Shown: positions 20,936 through 34,402 of the stretch, one piece after another
How positions within the stretch are numbered: the first letter of the stretch is position 1
Layout of the letters: each line of letters opens with the position of its first letter
Program-made: the position numbers and the translations under genes
Notes under the pieces: generated by a model
The model's input: the letters and a program-made list of their open reading frames with translations, nothing else
What the model was told of the DNA's origin: nothing
The model's database searches: none
Assembly: GCF_002776525.5 (NCBI RefSeq)
Contig: NC_045436.1
Location: forward strand, 47,266,616-47,330,615
DNA from: Piliocolobus tephrosceles
Lineage: Eukaryota > Chordata > Mammalia > Primates > Cercopithecidae
Length of the DNA stretch: 64,000 nt
Direction of reading: 5' to 3'

Positions 20936-23284
20936 AAATAAACTCTATACTACTCGTGAATGCTATTAGAAATTAGAGAAAGATCTTGGGTGCTGTGATA
21001 TTATGGGCAATGCACCAAAAAGCCAAATATTCCTTTGTACAATATTTTACAATATTTATCTTCAAGGACATGGACATAAGTGGCTGAGCAAAGTCAGCAA
21101 TCAGATAATCCTAGGTGCAGTTGTGTATGCATCTGTAGGTGTATATGTATATGCATATATATACAGAGAGAGAAAAAGTAGTTTGCCAGGGCAGAGATTT
21201 AGTCTGGTTGCTACCTATGGAAGGCATGGAGAGCCTGAGAAGAGAAGTTATTGCTTATGCTGACTTTTTAAAAACTTCTGTCCTACCAAACATGGTCCAA
21301 TCAATGTCGTGGAATCTGACCATTTGGATCATTCTCTCTTAGGGGAATGGAATTTTTTCCACTTTTCTTGACTTAGCATTTAGAAACTCTAAGGGGAAGA
21401 GCCTAGCGCTCCCCCTAGAGGCTAATATTTATACTTGCAACTTAAAAAGCGTTGGAATACAAGTATGTTTTCAAAGCCTTTAAACTTTCCTGAGGAATAT
21501 ATTATCACGCTCTCTATTCATTACCTTTAAACATTTTAATAAGATGAAAGTAGACTATTCACAGCTGTACCTCATTAATAAAAGGTTGAAGACATCGTTT
21601 TTTAAATTGACTTTTAAAAAGTATGCATTTGGTGACTTTTTACCTTTTAATGCTTTTTACCTTTTAGCTTTTATGCTCGGTGGTAGAACATTGGGCTTCT
21701 ATGTTCCAAAATGCAGGTAATCCCTAAAGTCAAGTGACAGGAGTTTAGTTATATTGGTAGTGAACTGAGAAAACACCACCCTATATTTCTAAGTGACTAT
21801 ATTTGTAACTGAATAGGCCACTTGTCATCAGCTAAAGTTTCCATGGATAACGTGGCATGAGACTTTCGTAAGATACTGCCTCCTACACAGCAGGTTGTGT
21901 TCAGCAATAAGTACAGGCAATTCGAATGCTGTTATGAAATTTATCATGAATTTCTCAAGGCAAATCCTGATAATATTCAGTTTATAAGAATGAGTGGTTG
22001 TACTTTCATAGGTGTTTAATTAACAAAATGTAATTAGAGAGGTGGAAGGGATTCTTTCATTTGTTTTCTCATTTCTTACTTTGTTCTCTGTTAGTGGTTT
22101 GCCATAAACCCCTAAAAGGGAGTCGAAGTATGATCTTATTATATTAAAGTAGCAAGTGAATTTGTTAAACTCTTGGTAAGACATGTACACATATGGGTTG
22201 GGAATATTTTTGGTGTAGAAAAGAGTATGTATAATATATATATGAATTTATAATTATAAATATCATTTTCATGTCATACAGAATATGATAGGTACTACAG
22301 ATATAATTGTACTTTTAATCTATTTTGTGTGTGTGTGTTTCAGTCTTGAGGATCTGGAAGCAAATGGGGAGAGAGGAAGAAAAGTCGAAGTATTATTTTT
22401 GTAGCTTTTGATTTCACTTTCTTTTGTTGTCTTAATACTGCCAATTGTGGAAGAAAGCCATTTGGGAAGTATTTGTGGTGCTTTCTTGAACTTGATTAGG
22501 CTTTGCTGCCAGGGCCTCCAGTTGTACTATACAGGAATTCCTGTAATTTTCAGGAACACAAAGCGGTCTTTAGAAACACATTCACTGAGCAGACAGAAGG
22601 GAAAAACACACTATTTGGCCAAACAGAGTAAGAAAGCTCATGTCTGGAAAATTTTACTGAACACCCCATCAGGAAATTCATTACTTATATTCTAAACAGC
22701 AGCTCCCAAGATCTGTTTTTATATGTATAGAATATCTGGCAGCAAGCAAATGTAAAAAAGAGCTATATTGCATTTAGTATTTTGCTTTTGCTTTTTCAAT
22801 TCCACTTTTAAAACTATATAGGAAATAATGAGCTCACAAGTATTGTTTTGGCATTCTTCAAAGTGCTCACATTTAACAGATCATGACCATTTGTCATACT
22901 ACAAGAATAAGAATACATTTTAACCCCAACTCTTAATACTATTAGAAATTATTGAAATTAAAGAGCCTTGATGTGAAAATTAAGCTGGGGCTTTGGACAA
23001 AAGATCTGACTTTAAATAGTCATGTTCATCTTGGCCAACTTATTATTTTCTACGTTTCTTGACTGGATATGTAGAGCATTTAGTAGAATAATTTTATTCA
23101 GTGTCCAAATGGAAGAATAATTTTATTCAGTGTCCAAATGGAAGTAGTTTCTATGGAAAAGGTGCTAGAATTGGAGTTGGTAACTGAGTCCAAGTCCCAG
23201 GTTTTTCTCTTACCAATCAAGTGATTAACAAAATATTACTTAACCCTTTCTGAAATGGGGACAAAAATGCTTTCTCTAACCTCC
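20936..23284. other. Unique AT-rich DNA with small tandem duplications
   Basis: No gene or recognised repeat is seen. It holds a short TA/TG tract (about 21125-21165), a near-duplicate CTTTTTACCTTTTA pair (21635-21667), a TG run (22327-22338) and the 29-bp duplication listed separately. Confidence 0.45.
23085..23142. repeat. Perfect 29-bp tandem duplication
   Basis: The unit AGAATAATTTTATTCAGTGT plus CCAAATGGA occurs at 23085-23113 and again, without a mismatch, at 23114-23142. Zero divergence in otherwise unique DNA suggests a recent, possibly polymorphic event. Confidence 0.97.
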
Positions 23285-23289
23285 CCTAT

Positions 23290-23890
23290 AGGGTGATTGA
23301 ATCAATCAGGGCCCATCAGGGAACAGAAACCGGAGCAGTTATTTGAACATAGATATTAAATGTAAGCAACTGTTAACTAGATATAACATTGTTGTTAATA
23401 AAATAAATGAAAGAGTAAAGAGAACTACAAGTAATCACAGAAGTGGCAACTATAGGATGCAGCTTCCACCTCTAGAGCTAGGGAACAGAGAGAAGACTTT
23501 GGAGTTGTTAAAACTTAGAGTCTTGGAGGAAAGGACCAGTAGAGCTGAAATTTATCCCACTAATAGTGAGCTTGGACAAGGCCCATAAACCTGCAATTCA
23601 TTCTGCAGAGGGAACAAGGGTCAGGCTAGCTCTGGTATCTCTGAAAGGCGTGCAATAGTATTGCAAATGCTGGAAGTATTGCAAACTGGTTTCAGCTGCT
23701 ACTACAGGAAGGCGCAGCTGCTCCTTGGGCAAAGAAAACAGCTAGGGTGATGCTGTTAGGAATAGCAGGCGGTCAGCTAGCCCATAGGAAAACAATGTTT
23801 CTTCTTTCTTTACCAGGCTTTTCAATTTCCATTGGGGCTTCCTGTTAGAAGAGCCTAACATAGAGCCATCAGAGTCAGGATAAACATAGT
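23290..23890 (-). mobile_element. Possible ERVL-type LTR relic, reverse
   Basis: The segment opens with AATCAGGGCCCATCAGGGAACAG-like sequence, resembling the reverse 3' end of the LTR type seen at 35510, followed by GC-richer sequence with matching texture. The assignment is weak. Confidence 0.35.
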
Positions 23891-26800
23891 GTTGAGAGTC
23901 TCAACCATAGCATCACAACGAAGATTACAGAATGGACAAATAGATTTGGAGCTGAGAGATAATTTCTTGCACAGTTTTATGTAAAATGCTTTCCAATGTA
24001 GACAAAAGTAAAGTATAATTTTGCAGTGTAAAGGTAGAATTTTATTTTCAATAACAATTTTTCTCTTTTAAATCTTGGAAAATAATGGTGGCTTAGATAT
24101 TCTTAAATGACTTCTGTGTTGTAGAATATCTTACCAGTAGCAAGGTACTTAAAATTTACACCACACGAGGCCTTTTGGTTGAGGCTCAATGGTTTATGAA
24201 TAATATACTTGTTCTGCTATAGTAAAGTAAGGATTAGAACATTAATGCAGAATGAGGTAAACCTAGGGGAAGGGGAAATGTGGTAAGAATTTGAATTACG
24301 TTAGTATTGGTGATGTGTAAGGAAAACTGATGTAGGTCCTAGTTTTTTGTTTTACCAAAGAAAATAATTGGAAGAATGATCACCAAGAAGAGAGAGGTTG
24401 AATATTATGCATTATGTACTCTGACTTATCTTTAAATTATGATATAGAAATGACAACTGCAATATGGACAGCGATTGCTGAAGAGAAAATGAGACAACAA
24501 TGATTCCATTTTTATTTTTTTACTCAAATAAAGCAAGGGCATACCATATGTTCTTGAAGTACCATTACAGATTACAACTCTGAACACTCAGAGAAAGGCT
24601 AATAGTGCAGACTGTTCTTAATGGTGGAAAGCAACATACAATTCAAGTTCTTCAGCCTCATATCTCATGGCAATTTTCTTTCTATGTCTTATTGCATCTA
24701 AGCACATAAGAGGTAGCTTTGATTGTGGTGATAACAGTCTGTGTCCTAAAGCAAGATTATTTTTAAGGCAATAGAGTACCTTTTTAGTAAACCCTTTATC
24801 TCTGTCATACATTGAAGAGAATAAACAGATATTCAGTGGTTAGATAGTGGCAGTAATGATGGATTTTTTTTTTTTTTTTTTTGTACAACTTATCTGACAG
24901 TATTGTTTTCAGAAAGATCTGGAATTACTTGAGAATAAAATTCTTGCTTTGTCTATTTTTAAAACTATAGCTGAAAAATAAGCTCATGTGTGATTCTTTG
25001 ATTGTTGGGGAGGGAAAGAATCTAAAGATGTGCCTTTTATGAGAACAGTTCTTGATATTGCATTCAGTTAGTGATTAACTTTCTTCCTTTTCACAAAAGT
25101 TCTTTTTTAAATAGAAGAGTATTTTGTGGATATATAGGGAATCTTCATCAAATATTTTATTTTCATAAATTACTGATGTCAAAAAAGGTCTATATTTTAT
25201 ATTTAAAGTGAAACATTCTTCACTCTTGCAAGAAAACGGAAACGCTGATCAATGAGATTCTACTTACATCTAAATCATTCTCCAGTTTCAAACTATTTGC
25301 TAAGAGAGTGGTTGGACTTTGATTCTCTTAGAGGACCACTTAATGCTAAGCTACTATAATAAAGTAGATCTTTCTTCCTAAGCATCTTACAAAGAGGAGA
25401 GTACTACATACAATACAGAAAAAAGGGAAGCATCCCTTTTACATTGTCTTTCTTCTTTCCACTCATTTGGAAAGTGATTCACAATGCTTCTTTTATCTCT
25501 TGTATATCAGTTGTTCTTGTTCTCTGGGGGGAAATAAAAAGAGGTATGCTGACAATGACCTGTCTTCTGTGGTGTTAAAGTTTATACAGTATCTAAGTTA
25601 AGATAGATTGCTGATAATTGACTCAAGTTAATTTATTTTAGCTTAGATTGTAAATAAATGATCGTTGCCATGATGATCTTGGCTACTAAACAGACTATGT
25701 AGCAGTATCTAATAAACAGGCAAATGTGATAGAAATTTGGAAGAGAAACAAGAAATCTCTCTTTCCAAAGGAGTGTAAAAATACAGGAAAACTAACATCT
25801 GCTCCAACGCTGTTCTTCACTAGTACTGGCAAGTCTGAGCTGTAAATACGAGCTTCCCATAGCATCATCCTTGCCCCCTGCACTGAGCTGGCTGCGAAGT
25901 GCCTGAAATCACTCTTCCCTCCAGCGGAACAGCTCCTGGGATTAGGGACTCACTGAACTTGACATCTGGGGAGTCTTATGACAGATAAGGCTTTGCTCTG
26001 GTAACCTTCTGTGACTGTAGAGGGAAGGATTCTTCCTTCAAACTGTTCACTAGGGACGTTTTAGACAATCATTGCCCTGAGTTGAGCCTGTTCTAGTTTG
26101 CAGCCTTGGAGCAATGTTGCTTTAGATTAATGTGTCACCAAGCTCTTATTGAGAAAGAAGTTCTTATATTTCCTTATAGCCTGAATTTGCACTTGTCAAT
26201 TGTGTGGATGAAGAAAAGAGGTTAGGGAAGGGGCCTCCCACATGCTGATGAGTTTTAGTGTCTCTTCACCATCTGTATCTGGGGAGAATTGGAGGGGCAG
26301 GAGGGGGAAGCTGGTGCTGAAACTCAGTAATTAACCTGATTTGAGTCTACAATGGAGTGTTTAATGACTTCTATGTTTAAGGTAAAATATTCTGGAAAAA
26401 AAATATTTTCCTTAAACAAGACCAAATACTAAAGTGACTGAATGGTAGATGCCTTACTTCCTCAAAATGACAAAGGTCACTGCATTTTTATCCCCGATCA
26501 AGCCAGTCAATAATGAAAGGATTGACTTAGGGGCTGGTGGAGACAGGCTCTTCAATGACCTTGTTGTAGTAGCAGGGTTAGGGTAGGGATCTGCCATGCA
26601 CCCTCCTCAGCTCTAATACCATTGTCCACTTCACCCCTGTATCATAAGCAAAGGCTACAAGAAGCATATTACTTGTGAGATGGAGCTCATAGTTTATTTT
26701 TGTTGATGGTGGTGATTTTGTCAAAATATGGTGATGTTTATACAGTCACATAATGGCACTATGAATTTTGTTTTATAATTACATAGCAGAATTTATGATC

Positions 26801-28574
26801 ACATTTACATGTTCTGTCATGTTTCTGACAATTATAGTTCATTGCTTCCTCATCTTTTTCCTTCAGGGTATGAGGAAATTATTGTGACTTAGAATGGGAA
26901 TCTTTAGCTTTGAGGTGGAAGCAGTTTGACCCTATTTCAACATTTCATGAGAGTTTGTGTCCCTTCTCTGAACCACCTCTGCTGCTATAGATGCACCTAA
27001 ATCCAGAAAAAAATATTTACCTAGTACAACCTTTGTCTCATGAACGCTTTCCTTTTCAGTCTTTTATGTTATCAGAGAGATATCCAGAAAAAAGTTTACA
27101 TAGAAATTATTTACCAAAATATTTTAATTAATGAATTTAAACAATATTTGTATTGAAATTAAATTTTTTATTTTGATATTTCCAAGTTGGAAATTAAATG
27201 AAAATAACAGTATCTTTTCTAATTCAGTTAAGGATCAACAGATTAACTTCACTGTGAATTTTTTGGCCCATGAGGCAAGTGTTCAAACCAGTATTGACCT
27301 GGCTTCTTCCAACCTTCATTTTATATGTCAGTTGTGATGTAATACTTCAAGTGCTTCATAATGATAAGGGCTGCACTTTCCCTCAGAGCACTGGCCAAAT
27401 AATAATCAGGTAATTGGAATGTGTGTAACACTTTCACCTGAAAAACTCACTCCTCAGACTTTTTTTATGTTATCCCTATTAAGAGGTTGGTTGAAGAATT
27501 TTGGGTCTGGGTGGAGGGAACATAGTAAATATTCAATAGATGTTTAATAGGTTGACATCATCTTTTATTTAAGTCTTGCTGGGTTAATCTGAAAAAAAAA
27601 ATTACTGTATGAACTTACAGTTGAATGGCACTAAATGTGATGAAATAAAATCAAACCAAAACTACATTCGTTCTTATCATTTTAAAGGTATGGTTGGTTA
27701 TCTAGGCATCCCAACACAACACATTAATTAACAGAGGGATTGGTTCAACATTCTTGTAAGGAAGGCCTGGGCTGTATCTATTCAAAGCAAAATGGAAAAT
27801 TAAAGTAAGTAGAGAATGTCAGTATGCCTGGCATCTTCATCTGTTAAATCTGGATCAGTCATGAAATTGAACCCAGTCAATAACAGGATGGCTGGTGCCA
27901 CTAACCCCTAACTCCTATATCATCATGGAACTGGCTCTACCTCTTAGAATGTCATTATTCAACACTTTTATTCTACTCAGTATTGTTTCTTTATATAAAA
28001 TATTGGAAGATTCTGATTCATATCAAACATTTCAGTTATCTAGATAGTATAGGCTTTAATTACTTAATATTTATCTAATTTGATCTATTTTACTGAGTTG
28101 TTAGAGCCATAATTGCATTTAGGAAAATTTATCTTTTTTAAGTAGCTCTCAAGACCTCTGTTTCAATTTTTTTGTAGTATTTTTTATTTCTCTTTATTCT
28201 TGGGCATAATTTACACTTTTTGGTTGTCATTGTTCATCTCTTATCTCTTATTTATTTAGGTGCTATTTTGTTTTATGAAAGAGACTTTTATACTTTTCCA
28301 CATTATCAATATGTCACTTTTTCTAGTCTAGTTTCATTTCTCTTATTTCATGTTATTTCATATTTGAAAATATTTTGCCTCTTTGATTTCCTTTCTAAGC
28401 CTTCTTGTTCCCAAAATCTCCTTAAATTATGGAGCGGTAGAGGGCAAGACTCAAAAAGAAGAAAAGTTAAATGGAATAAAGCTAATGACCAGTTTATCTT
28501 AAGTTTTGATGCTTGGATTTAATTACAAAGCCCACAGGGAAGATCCTCTTGGAAAGGAACGAGAATGTGTTGTT
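23891..28574. other. Long repeat-poor, AT-rich stretch, no gene seen
   Basis: Nearly 4.7 kb without a repeat I can name. It contains a T19-type run (24865-24882), a small hairpin (26375-26417) and several short frames without splice or domain support. Old unrecognised repeats are likely. Confidence 0.4.
26375..26417. repeat. Short imperfect hairpin
   Basis: GTTTAAGGTAAAATATT pairs with AATATTTTCCTTAAAC across an ~10-nt loop, with one bulged base. It is AT-rich and too short for a typical microRNA precursor. Confidence 0.7.
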
Positions 28575-28690
28575 AATGTTTTAGTTCATAAATCCCTAGG
28601 CTGCAGAGACCACGTCTACTTAAATTAAGTGCCCAGCTCAGCACCACGTAAGATGATAATGATGTACAATAAATTACAGCTACTTCTGCT
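28575..28690 (+). mobile_element. Possible L2/MIR3 3'-end fragment
   Basis: TAGGCTGCAGAGACCACGTC, then AGTGCCCAGCTCAGCACC and ATGTACAATAAATTAC resemble the L2 3' end (GCAGGGACC, AGTGCCTGGCAC, CAATAAAT). Confidence 0.4.
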
Positions 28691-29904
28691 ACTGTGTATT
28701 CCTTTCTGTGATGCCACTTCCTTGTTGTTGTGACTACGTATGCATGTCTTAATGAGAAAGATTTGCAACTGCGTGTTTGTATCAGCAAACTGAGGTGGAC
28801 AGCTGAGACGAAAAACAGTTTATCCAAAAACTGCCACAATTACTTAATGAAAAAGAGAAAGATCTAGAAGCCATTTTTTCAAAGGTTCACTTACTGAGGT
28901 AAGAATACACTGATGAAGACGAAATAGTAGCAATTATAAGGAAATGGACAATTATCAGCCCTACATCCATGTAAGCATAAACCCTCTATTTTCTTTCATT
29001 ATTCTGGTCCTTCTGATCATTGTTAAATTAAGTCAAATGTGAATTACCATAGCTGAATTTTTTTTTTTTATTCTTAAGACTATTGGAATATATGGAAATT
29101 AAACCACTTAACTTGAATGAAATGAATTGATGATCTAGCTCTGCTCGGCTACTACACTCTCAAATTAATGTGCTGTGATCCATGTTTTAGTTTCCCACCA
29201 CGTATGTGCTGTGTGTCCATGTGTACTATTTCCACTCCGAAAAGCCATGCACATTGAGTGATGTAACTACGCTCATTTAACCACACGTAGAATTTAAGAG
29301 CTGCCTTTCATACCTCTCTGAATGCATGATACACATATTTCTTTTAACTTTTTGGCACTGTCTTTCAAATGCTTTATTTTTCAACAGTATTTTCCCTGTG
29401 GCCTTAATTTTAAATGAGGGAGCAATTATCTGATGGTGAATATAGATCCTTTTCATAGAAAAACCTTCTTTTTCTAGAAATCTGTCACCTTTTATGTGTC
29501 TCATCATAAAATTTCATTAGTTGTAAATGTACCTGCTGCTATATAATGTCTCTTATTTACTGAAGAATAATATTATGCCCTGTAATGCATAGATTCTTCC
29601 ATAAAGATATTTTTATTGTGTATATTTCCTCAAATAAGAATGAGTTAGGTGCACTTTAAAGTTATGAAGTTGGGAATTTTAGACTGCACAGAAACAAGCA
29701 GAACCAAGCAAAGGTAGCTTAGAATAATTTGAGAAGTGCTTATGGTGCACTTCTACCCAAATCAAATGAGATGGTAGAAAACCAAGAGAACAATGTATTA
29801 TTTTAAGGTATTCACTTAGAGAAAATATTGTTGTGTACTAACTACATGACACAAAATGTTTTAGAAAGTGGAAATTCAGGATTATTTTATGCCTGATATA
29901 TATT
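28691..29904. other. Unique DNA, no gene seen
   Basis: AT-rich with no recognised repeat. A 76-codon reverse frame (29277-29507) has no support and is treated as chance. Confidence 0.4.
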
Positions 29905-30115
29905 AATTCTTATTTTAAGTTCAGGGATACATGTGCACGCTTGTAACATAGGTAAACTTGTTTCATGAGGGCTTGTTTACAGATTATTTCATCCCCCAGG
30001 TACTAAACATTTGTCCATGTGTTATTTTTCCTCATCCTCTTCCTCCTCCCACCCTCCACCCTCTGATAGGCCCCTGTGTGTGTTCTCCTCTATTTGACCA
30101 TGTGTTCTTCCATCT
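29905..30115 (-). mobile_element. L1 3'UTR fragment, L1MA-like
   Basis: In reverse orientation: TTTAAGTTCAGGGATACATG, then ATCCCCCAGGTACTAAACAT and CTGATAGGCCCCTGTGTGTG, the L1MA-type 3'UTR. Only ~210 bp remain. Confidence 0.82.
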
Positions 30116-30804
30116 ACCTTTATATTTTAAAGAAAAATTATTAGCATTTTGAGTGATGAGCCCTTATCATATTGTCAAGTAATATCTTTAAGTTCACTGA
30201 TAAGTATACAGCTGGAAAAGGATTGACTTTCTTGTTGCATCTGATAAATTTTCCCATTCATGTAAATTTACACCTTATAGGAGTATATGATTGTCAACTC
30301 AGACTTTGCTGAAATATTTGAGAACAGGCGTGGTGGAAATAGGAAAATTCACCACACATACATTTTACATTATAATGCTGATCTCTGAGGTACTAACCCT
30401 TGTAGTTTGGCTAAAGGGACCTTAAAAACACTTTACATTAAAATATACACGTAACATAAAATTTTATTTTAAAAATACACATATGTCCACAACTTCCCTT
30501 GTTTAGCAGCCTGCATCTGGCTATAGCACCCTGCTTCTAAGGAGACTAATGTTCTCTTTTCCACGTGCAAAGATATATTTTATTTCTGTGGCTATTTCTC
30601 TTTAAATCTGTGCTCTTCTTCACAAGACAGGAGGACTATTTTAGATTGTGTGAATGGATTCAAACTAATTTATAGCTATTATTAGAAAGATAACCAAAAC
30701 ACATTCAATATTAAAAGTGGCTAAATGGTGACATCTTGAATGCACAGGAAATCTCAATGATAATAACTGTTATTACAGTTTAGCTTATTACTTAGCAAAA
30801 GTGA
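30116..30804. other. Unique DNA, no gene seen
   Basis: AT-rich spacer without recognised content. Confidence 0.4.
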
Positions 30805-31062
30805 TACTTATTGAGCTATTTATGTTCCAGAAATGATAATGTTAATATTTATGGTAATTTTGTGTTGAATTTATATAGTGGCTTACTGTTTTCAATGTGC
30901 TTTCACATATCATCACTTCTGATCCCCCTAAACAAAGGAATAGTTTAAAAAATGGTTTTTCTCTTTTACTAGAAACTAAAAAGGGGTCAAAGAGATTTAG
31001 TGGTTTGACCAAAGTTACAGTTAGTTAGTGGCTGAGTTATCACTAATAGCTAACTATTAAAC
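30805..31062 (-). mobile_element. MIR/MIR3 SINE, reverse
   Basis: The reverse order is TACTTATTGAGCTATTTATG, TGTGCTTTCACATATCATCA, then GGTTTGACCAAAGTTACAG and TTAGTTAGTGGCTGAG. Confidence 0.65.
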
Positions 31063-32576
31063 TTCACTAGCATTCCAGTTGAGGAGGAGGAAAAATAAAT
31101 CGGAAGATAAATAAAAGGAGTCATAAAAGGGGTGATTTTGAGCTATTGGTCATTAGTCTGTCAGATCAACTAGGATTTCTGATTATGGAATTCATATAAA
31201 AAGAAAAAACAGGCAAAATTGCAATTCTCCATTTTAGTAAAAGACCAATTTAAATTAGTTTGATTTATTATAAACTCTCAGGGTTTTTTTTAAGCCTTCA
31301 CAGGTATAGAAATTTATGAGAATTCAGAGGCAAAGAATATTCTTATGATCCATTAGATAAATGCCCTGTATCTATCTACTCCTTCATCTCAGAGAATCAG
31401 TATCTTTGTCACTACAGAATACAAAATCCACCCCTTAGAATGCTTTGTGTAGTCTACTCAGTTCTTGAGACCCCTGGTAATTTACCAGTCAGAATATCAA
31501 TTTCAGTGGAACTTGTTTGCTCCATAGGAATGAACTGAGACCATAAAATTGTTGTATTTCAGCTCCTATGCTGGCAATATTCAAATGTCTTCTAATTAGC
31601 ATGTTTGAATTGACAGCACATAAATGAAATCCTTTATCTTCTTTTTGATGATGATTCTGATAATGAAATTGGAGGATAGATGAAATTTTAGTTTTTTCTT
31701 AATGATGTTGATTTGTACTTGATTCACTTAAAGTACTAGTCATTCTTTGCTTTGCATTTCTCCACTAATAACAGGGTTTCTATCCAAATTTCTTTATGAT
31801 AGCATTCACTTATAAAAATGGTTTATAGAACATTTGGAATGAGGCCACTAACTATTCCAGTTTTAAATGCATCCACATAAGTAATAATCTATTCAGTATT
31901 GGTACTTGCTTTTTATTGGTAATTAAAATGATCTGAAATCAAAATGAGAGTAATAAATAAAGCTCAGTTTCAGAGATTAAGGTAGTAAACAAGATAGTTC
32001 AGACCACTATTAAGGAACATGAATGCTTCTTTGGGAAAATTTCTTTATACAAAATTTATGAAGTCTATTTTGAAATTCTTACATATTATGAAAATGTTTG
32101 CATTCTTATAGTTCTCTGTTATTTTAATTTAACTTCTTGTGAAAATATGCAACAATTCTTGTATTCTGGAACAAGAGGCAATTGTGTTTCTGGTGCTAAG
32201 TTTCTCTACCTGAAATGTATTTCTACCTGAAAATGTATTTCTCCATCCTCAACATAAAGTGCTGCTAAGAGAAACTGAACACCTAAGAGTTGAGAGACTG
32301 GGGAAAGAAGTTGGAGAGGGCTTGCAAAGGTAGGGGGAGGGTACTCAATATTAATTTCTTTTATTTCTCAATTTTGTTTAGGACTGGGCCAAAAATTATA
32401 TGTAATAAAATTAAATTTAATCAACTTTGTAGTTAACCAGTACTATATTTGATTGTATATTCGTGACTAACACTAATAAAACTCACTTTTTTGTGAGGCA
32501 ATTATTTGTATTTACTCTTCCAAGATTTAACTTTTTAATATGGTATTGTACTGTAATACAATTACAACCAATTTCC
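31063..32576. other. Unique DNA with a small tandem duplication
   Basis: No recognised repeat or gene. TCTACCTGAAATGTATT and TCTACCTGAAAATGTATT are adjacent at about 32209-32243. Confidence 0.4.
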
Positions 32577-33390
32577 TAGTGCTTTCCATGAACCAGGTCC
32601 TAGGCTTTATGTATGGAAAATAGTATGCATTTAAATGCTCACAATACTCTGGGAGGCTCTATTATTTTTATTTTATCCAAAAGGAATCTAAGGATTAGAG
32701 AAATTATAACAGATTACCACAAATGTAGTAGCTTAATACAATATATATATTTATTACCTCTCAGCTTCTCTGGGTCAGGACATAGCCTTAGCACAGTCCT
32801 CTGCCCAGAGTCTCACAAGGCTACAGTCAAGATGTTGGATGGGCTATGTTCTCATCTGGAGGCTTAACCAGAGAAGAATCTGTTTCATTGATCACTCCCC
32901 TTATTGGCAAAATTCAGTTCTTTTTGGCTGTATGAATGAAGACTCCAGTTTTCTGCTAGCTTTTGACTCATCTCAGGTCCTGGAGGCCACCTGCAATTTC
33001 TTGCCAAATGACCTGCTCCAGTATGGCTACTTACTATATCAAGTTTGTAAGTACCAGTTTGCTGACTAGTCTGCTAAAACAAAATCTTATGTAATGGAAT
33101 ATAATCACAAGGTGATCCTATCACCTTTGCCATTTGATATGAACATCATGAGAATAACATCCTATGACCTTTGCCATCGTCTAGGTTTGAAGTAAATCAC
33201 AGGTCTTGCCTACACTCAAGGCCAGAAAATTATACAAAACAGGAACACTGGGAATGGGGTTGCGGGGGGAGTCATGAGAGCCACCCTAAGATCTCTCTGC
33301 TGTATTAAGTAAATTAACCAAAGTCACACAGCTGCTATGATTCACAGCTAAATGTTACTGACTTAAATGCCTATATATTAACCACTGTAT
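32577..33390 (-). mobile_element. MIR SINE split into two halves by an LTR
   Basis: The left half (32577-32703) has ACCAGGTCCTAGGCTTTATG and GGAATCTAAGGATTAGAGAA. The right half (33305-33390) resumes at TTAAGTAAATTAACCAAAGTC, then ACACAGCTGC, and ends TTAACCACTGTA. The two parts are consecutive segments of one reverse MIR, separated by the LTR at 32704-33303. Confidence 0.75.
32704..33303 (-). mobile_element. MLT1-type MaLR LTR, reverse, nested in MIR
   Basis: Matches in reverse include ACAGATTACCACAAATGTAG, GCTTCTCTGGGTCAGGAC, GAGTCTCACAAGGCTACAGT, CACTCAAGGCCAGAAAATTA and the 5' end AGAGCCACCCTAAGATC. It sits inside one MIR. There is no internal region. Confidence 0.72.
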
Positions 33391-34078
33391 TTTTTCACCT
33401 CAACAGAATGCAAATATAACTTTATGCCTGTGCATATGTTACTAGGTTTTTTAAAGTATAACTTAAGTAATATAATTTTTATATATAGAAACTTTGTTTA
33501 TCCTAATTTACCCCTTAAAACATGTGCAGGTTGCATCATATCTGTTTAGAAACATAAAAACTGTAATGTCAAATTAGACATCAAATGGCATTTGCATAAA
33601 AAGGTTCACTTTTGCTTTATATAAAATGTTGAGTGAAGTCAAAGGAGAGATGAAAGTGTCAATTCCAATCCAATAAGTATATTTTTGTATTCACTATAAG
33701 TGCATTGGGAGCTGTGTTGTGTTCTTCTGTTAGAAAGTTTAACTTAATTGTTATCATCACAATGTCCAACAGAATAATGGCAAATGCATTGTTAGATGCC
33801 CTTTAAGTTCCTGGAGAATGATGTGGCTATGAAGTTTGAGCTGTCTATGTTCTCTTCCAGAACCAGATATGATAAAACAACAGAGCTGCAGTTCTCTTTT
33901 TCTCCAGATGGTACTTAAAGACCTGTTAGGAAAAGCTCCTCTGTGATATTTTTTGCCTACTCTTGAGGCCTGCTCTCGGGACTTTAATCTCTTCGTCTTT
34001 GGTCATGTCACTGATTGCTCGTAGAGAGGAGGAATAAAGCTGAGCTTTCCTCTCACCAGCAGGCTAAAGAAAAGGACC
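33391..34078. other. Unique DNA, no gene seen
   Basis: No repeat or gene recognised. Confidence 0.4.
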
Positions 34079-34402
34079 CTAGCTGAGTATGGTGGCTTAT
34101 GTCTGTAATCCCAGTACTTTGGGAAGCTGAGGCAGGAGGATTGATTGAGCCCAGGAGTACAAGACCAGCCTGGGCAACATAGTGAGAACCTGCCTCTACA
34201 AAACAATTATTTTTAAAAAATTAGCTGGGCATGGTGGCACACATCTATAGTTCTGGCTGCTCGGGAGGCTGAGGTGGGAGGATCCCTTGAGCCCAGGAAT
34301 TGGAGGCAAAAATGAGCCATGACTCTGCCACTATACTCCAGCCTGGGTGACAGAAAGAGACCCTGTCTCTAAAAGTTTTAAAAAGAGAAAAAAAGAAAGA
34401 AG
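34079..34402 (+). mobile_element. Alu SINE, AluJ-like
   Basis: A forward Alu from AGCTGAGTATGGTGGCTTAT through GCCTGGGCAACATAGTGAGA (AluJ-type wording) to AGAGACCCTGTCTCT, with a mixed A/G tail to about 34402. No clear target-site duplication is visible. Confidence 0.92.
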
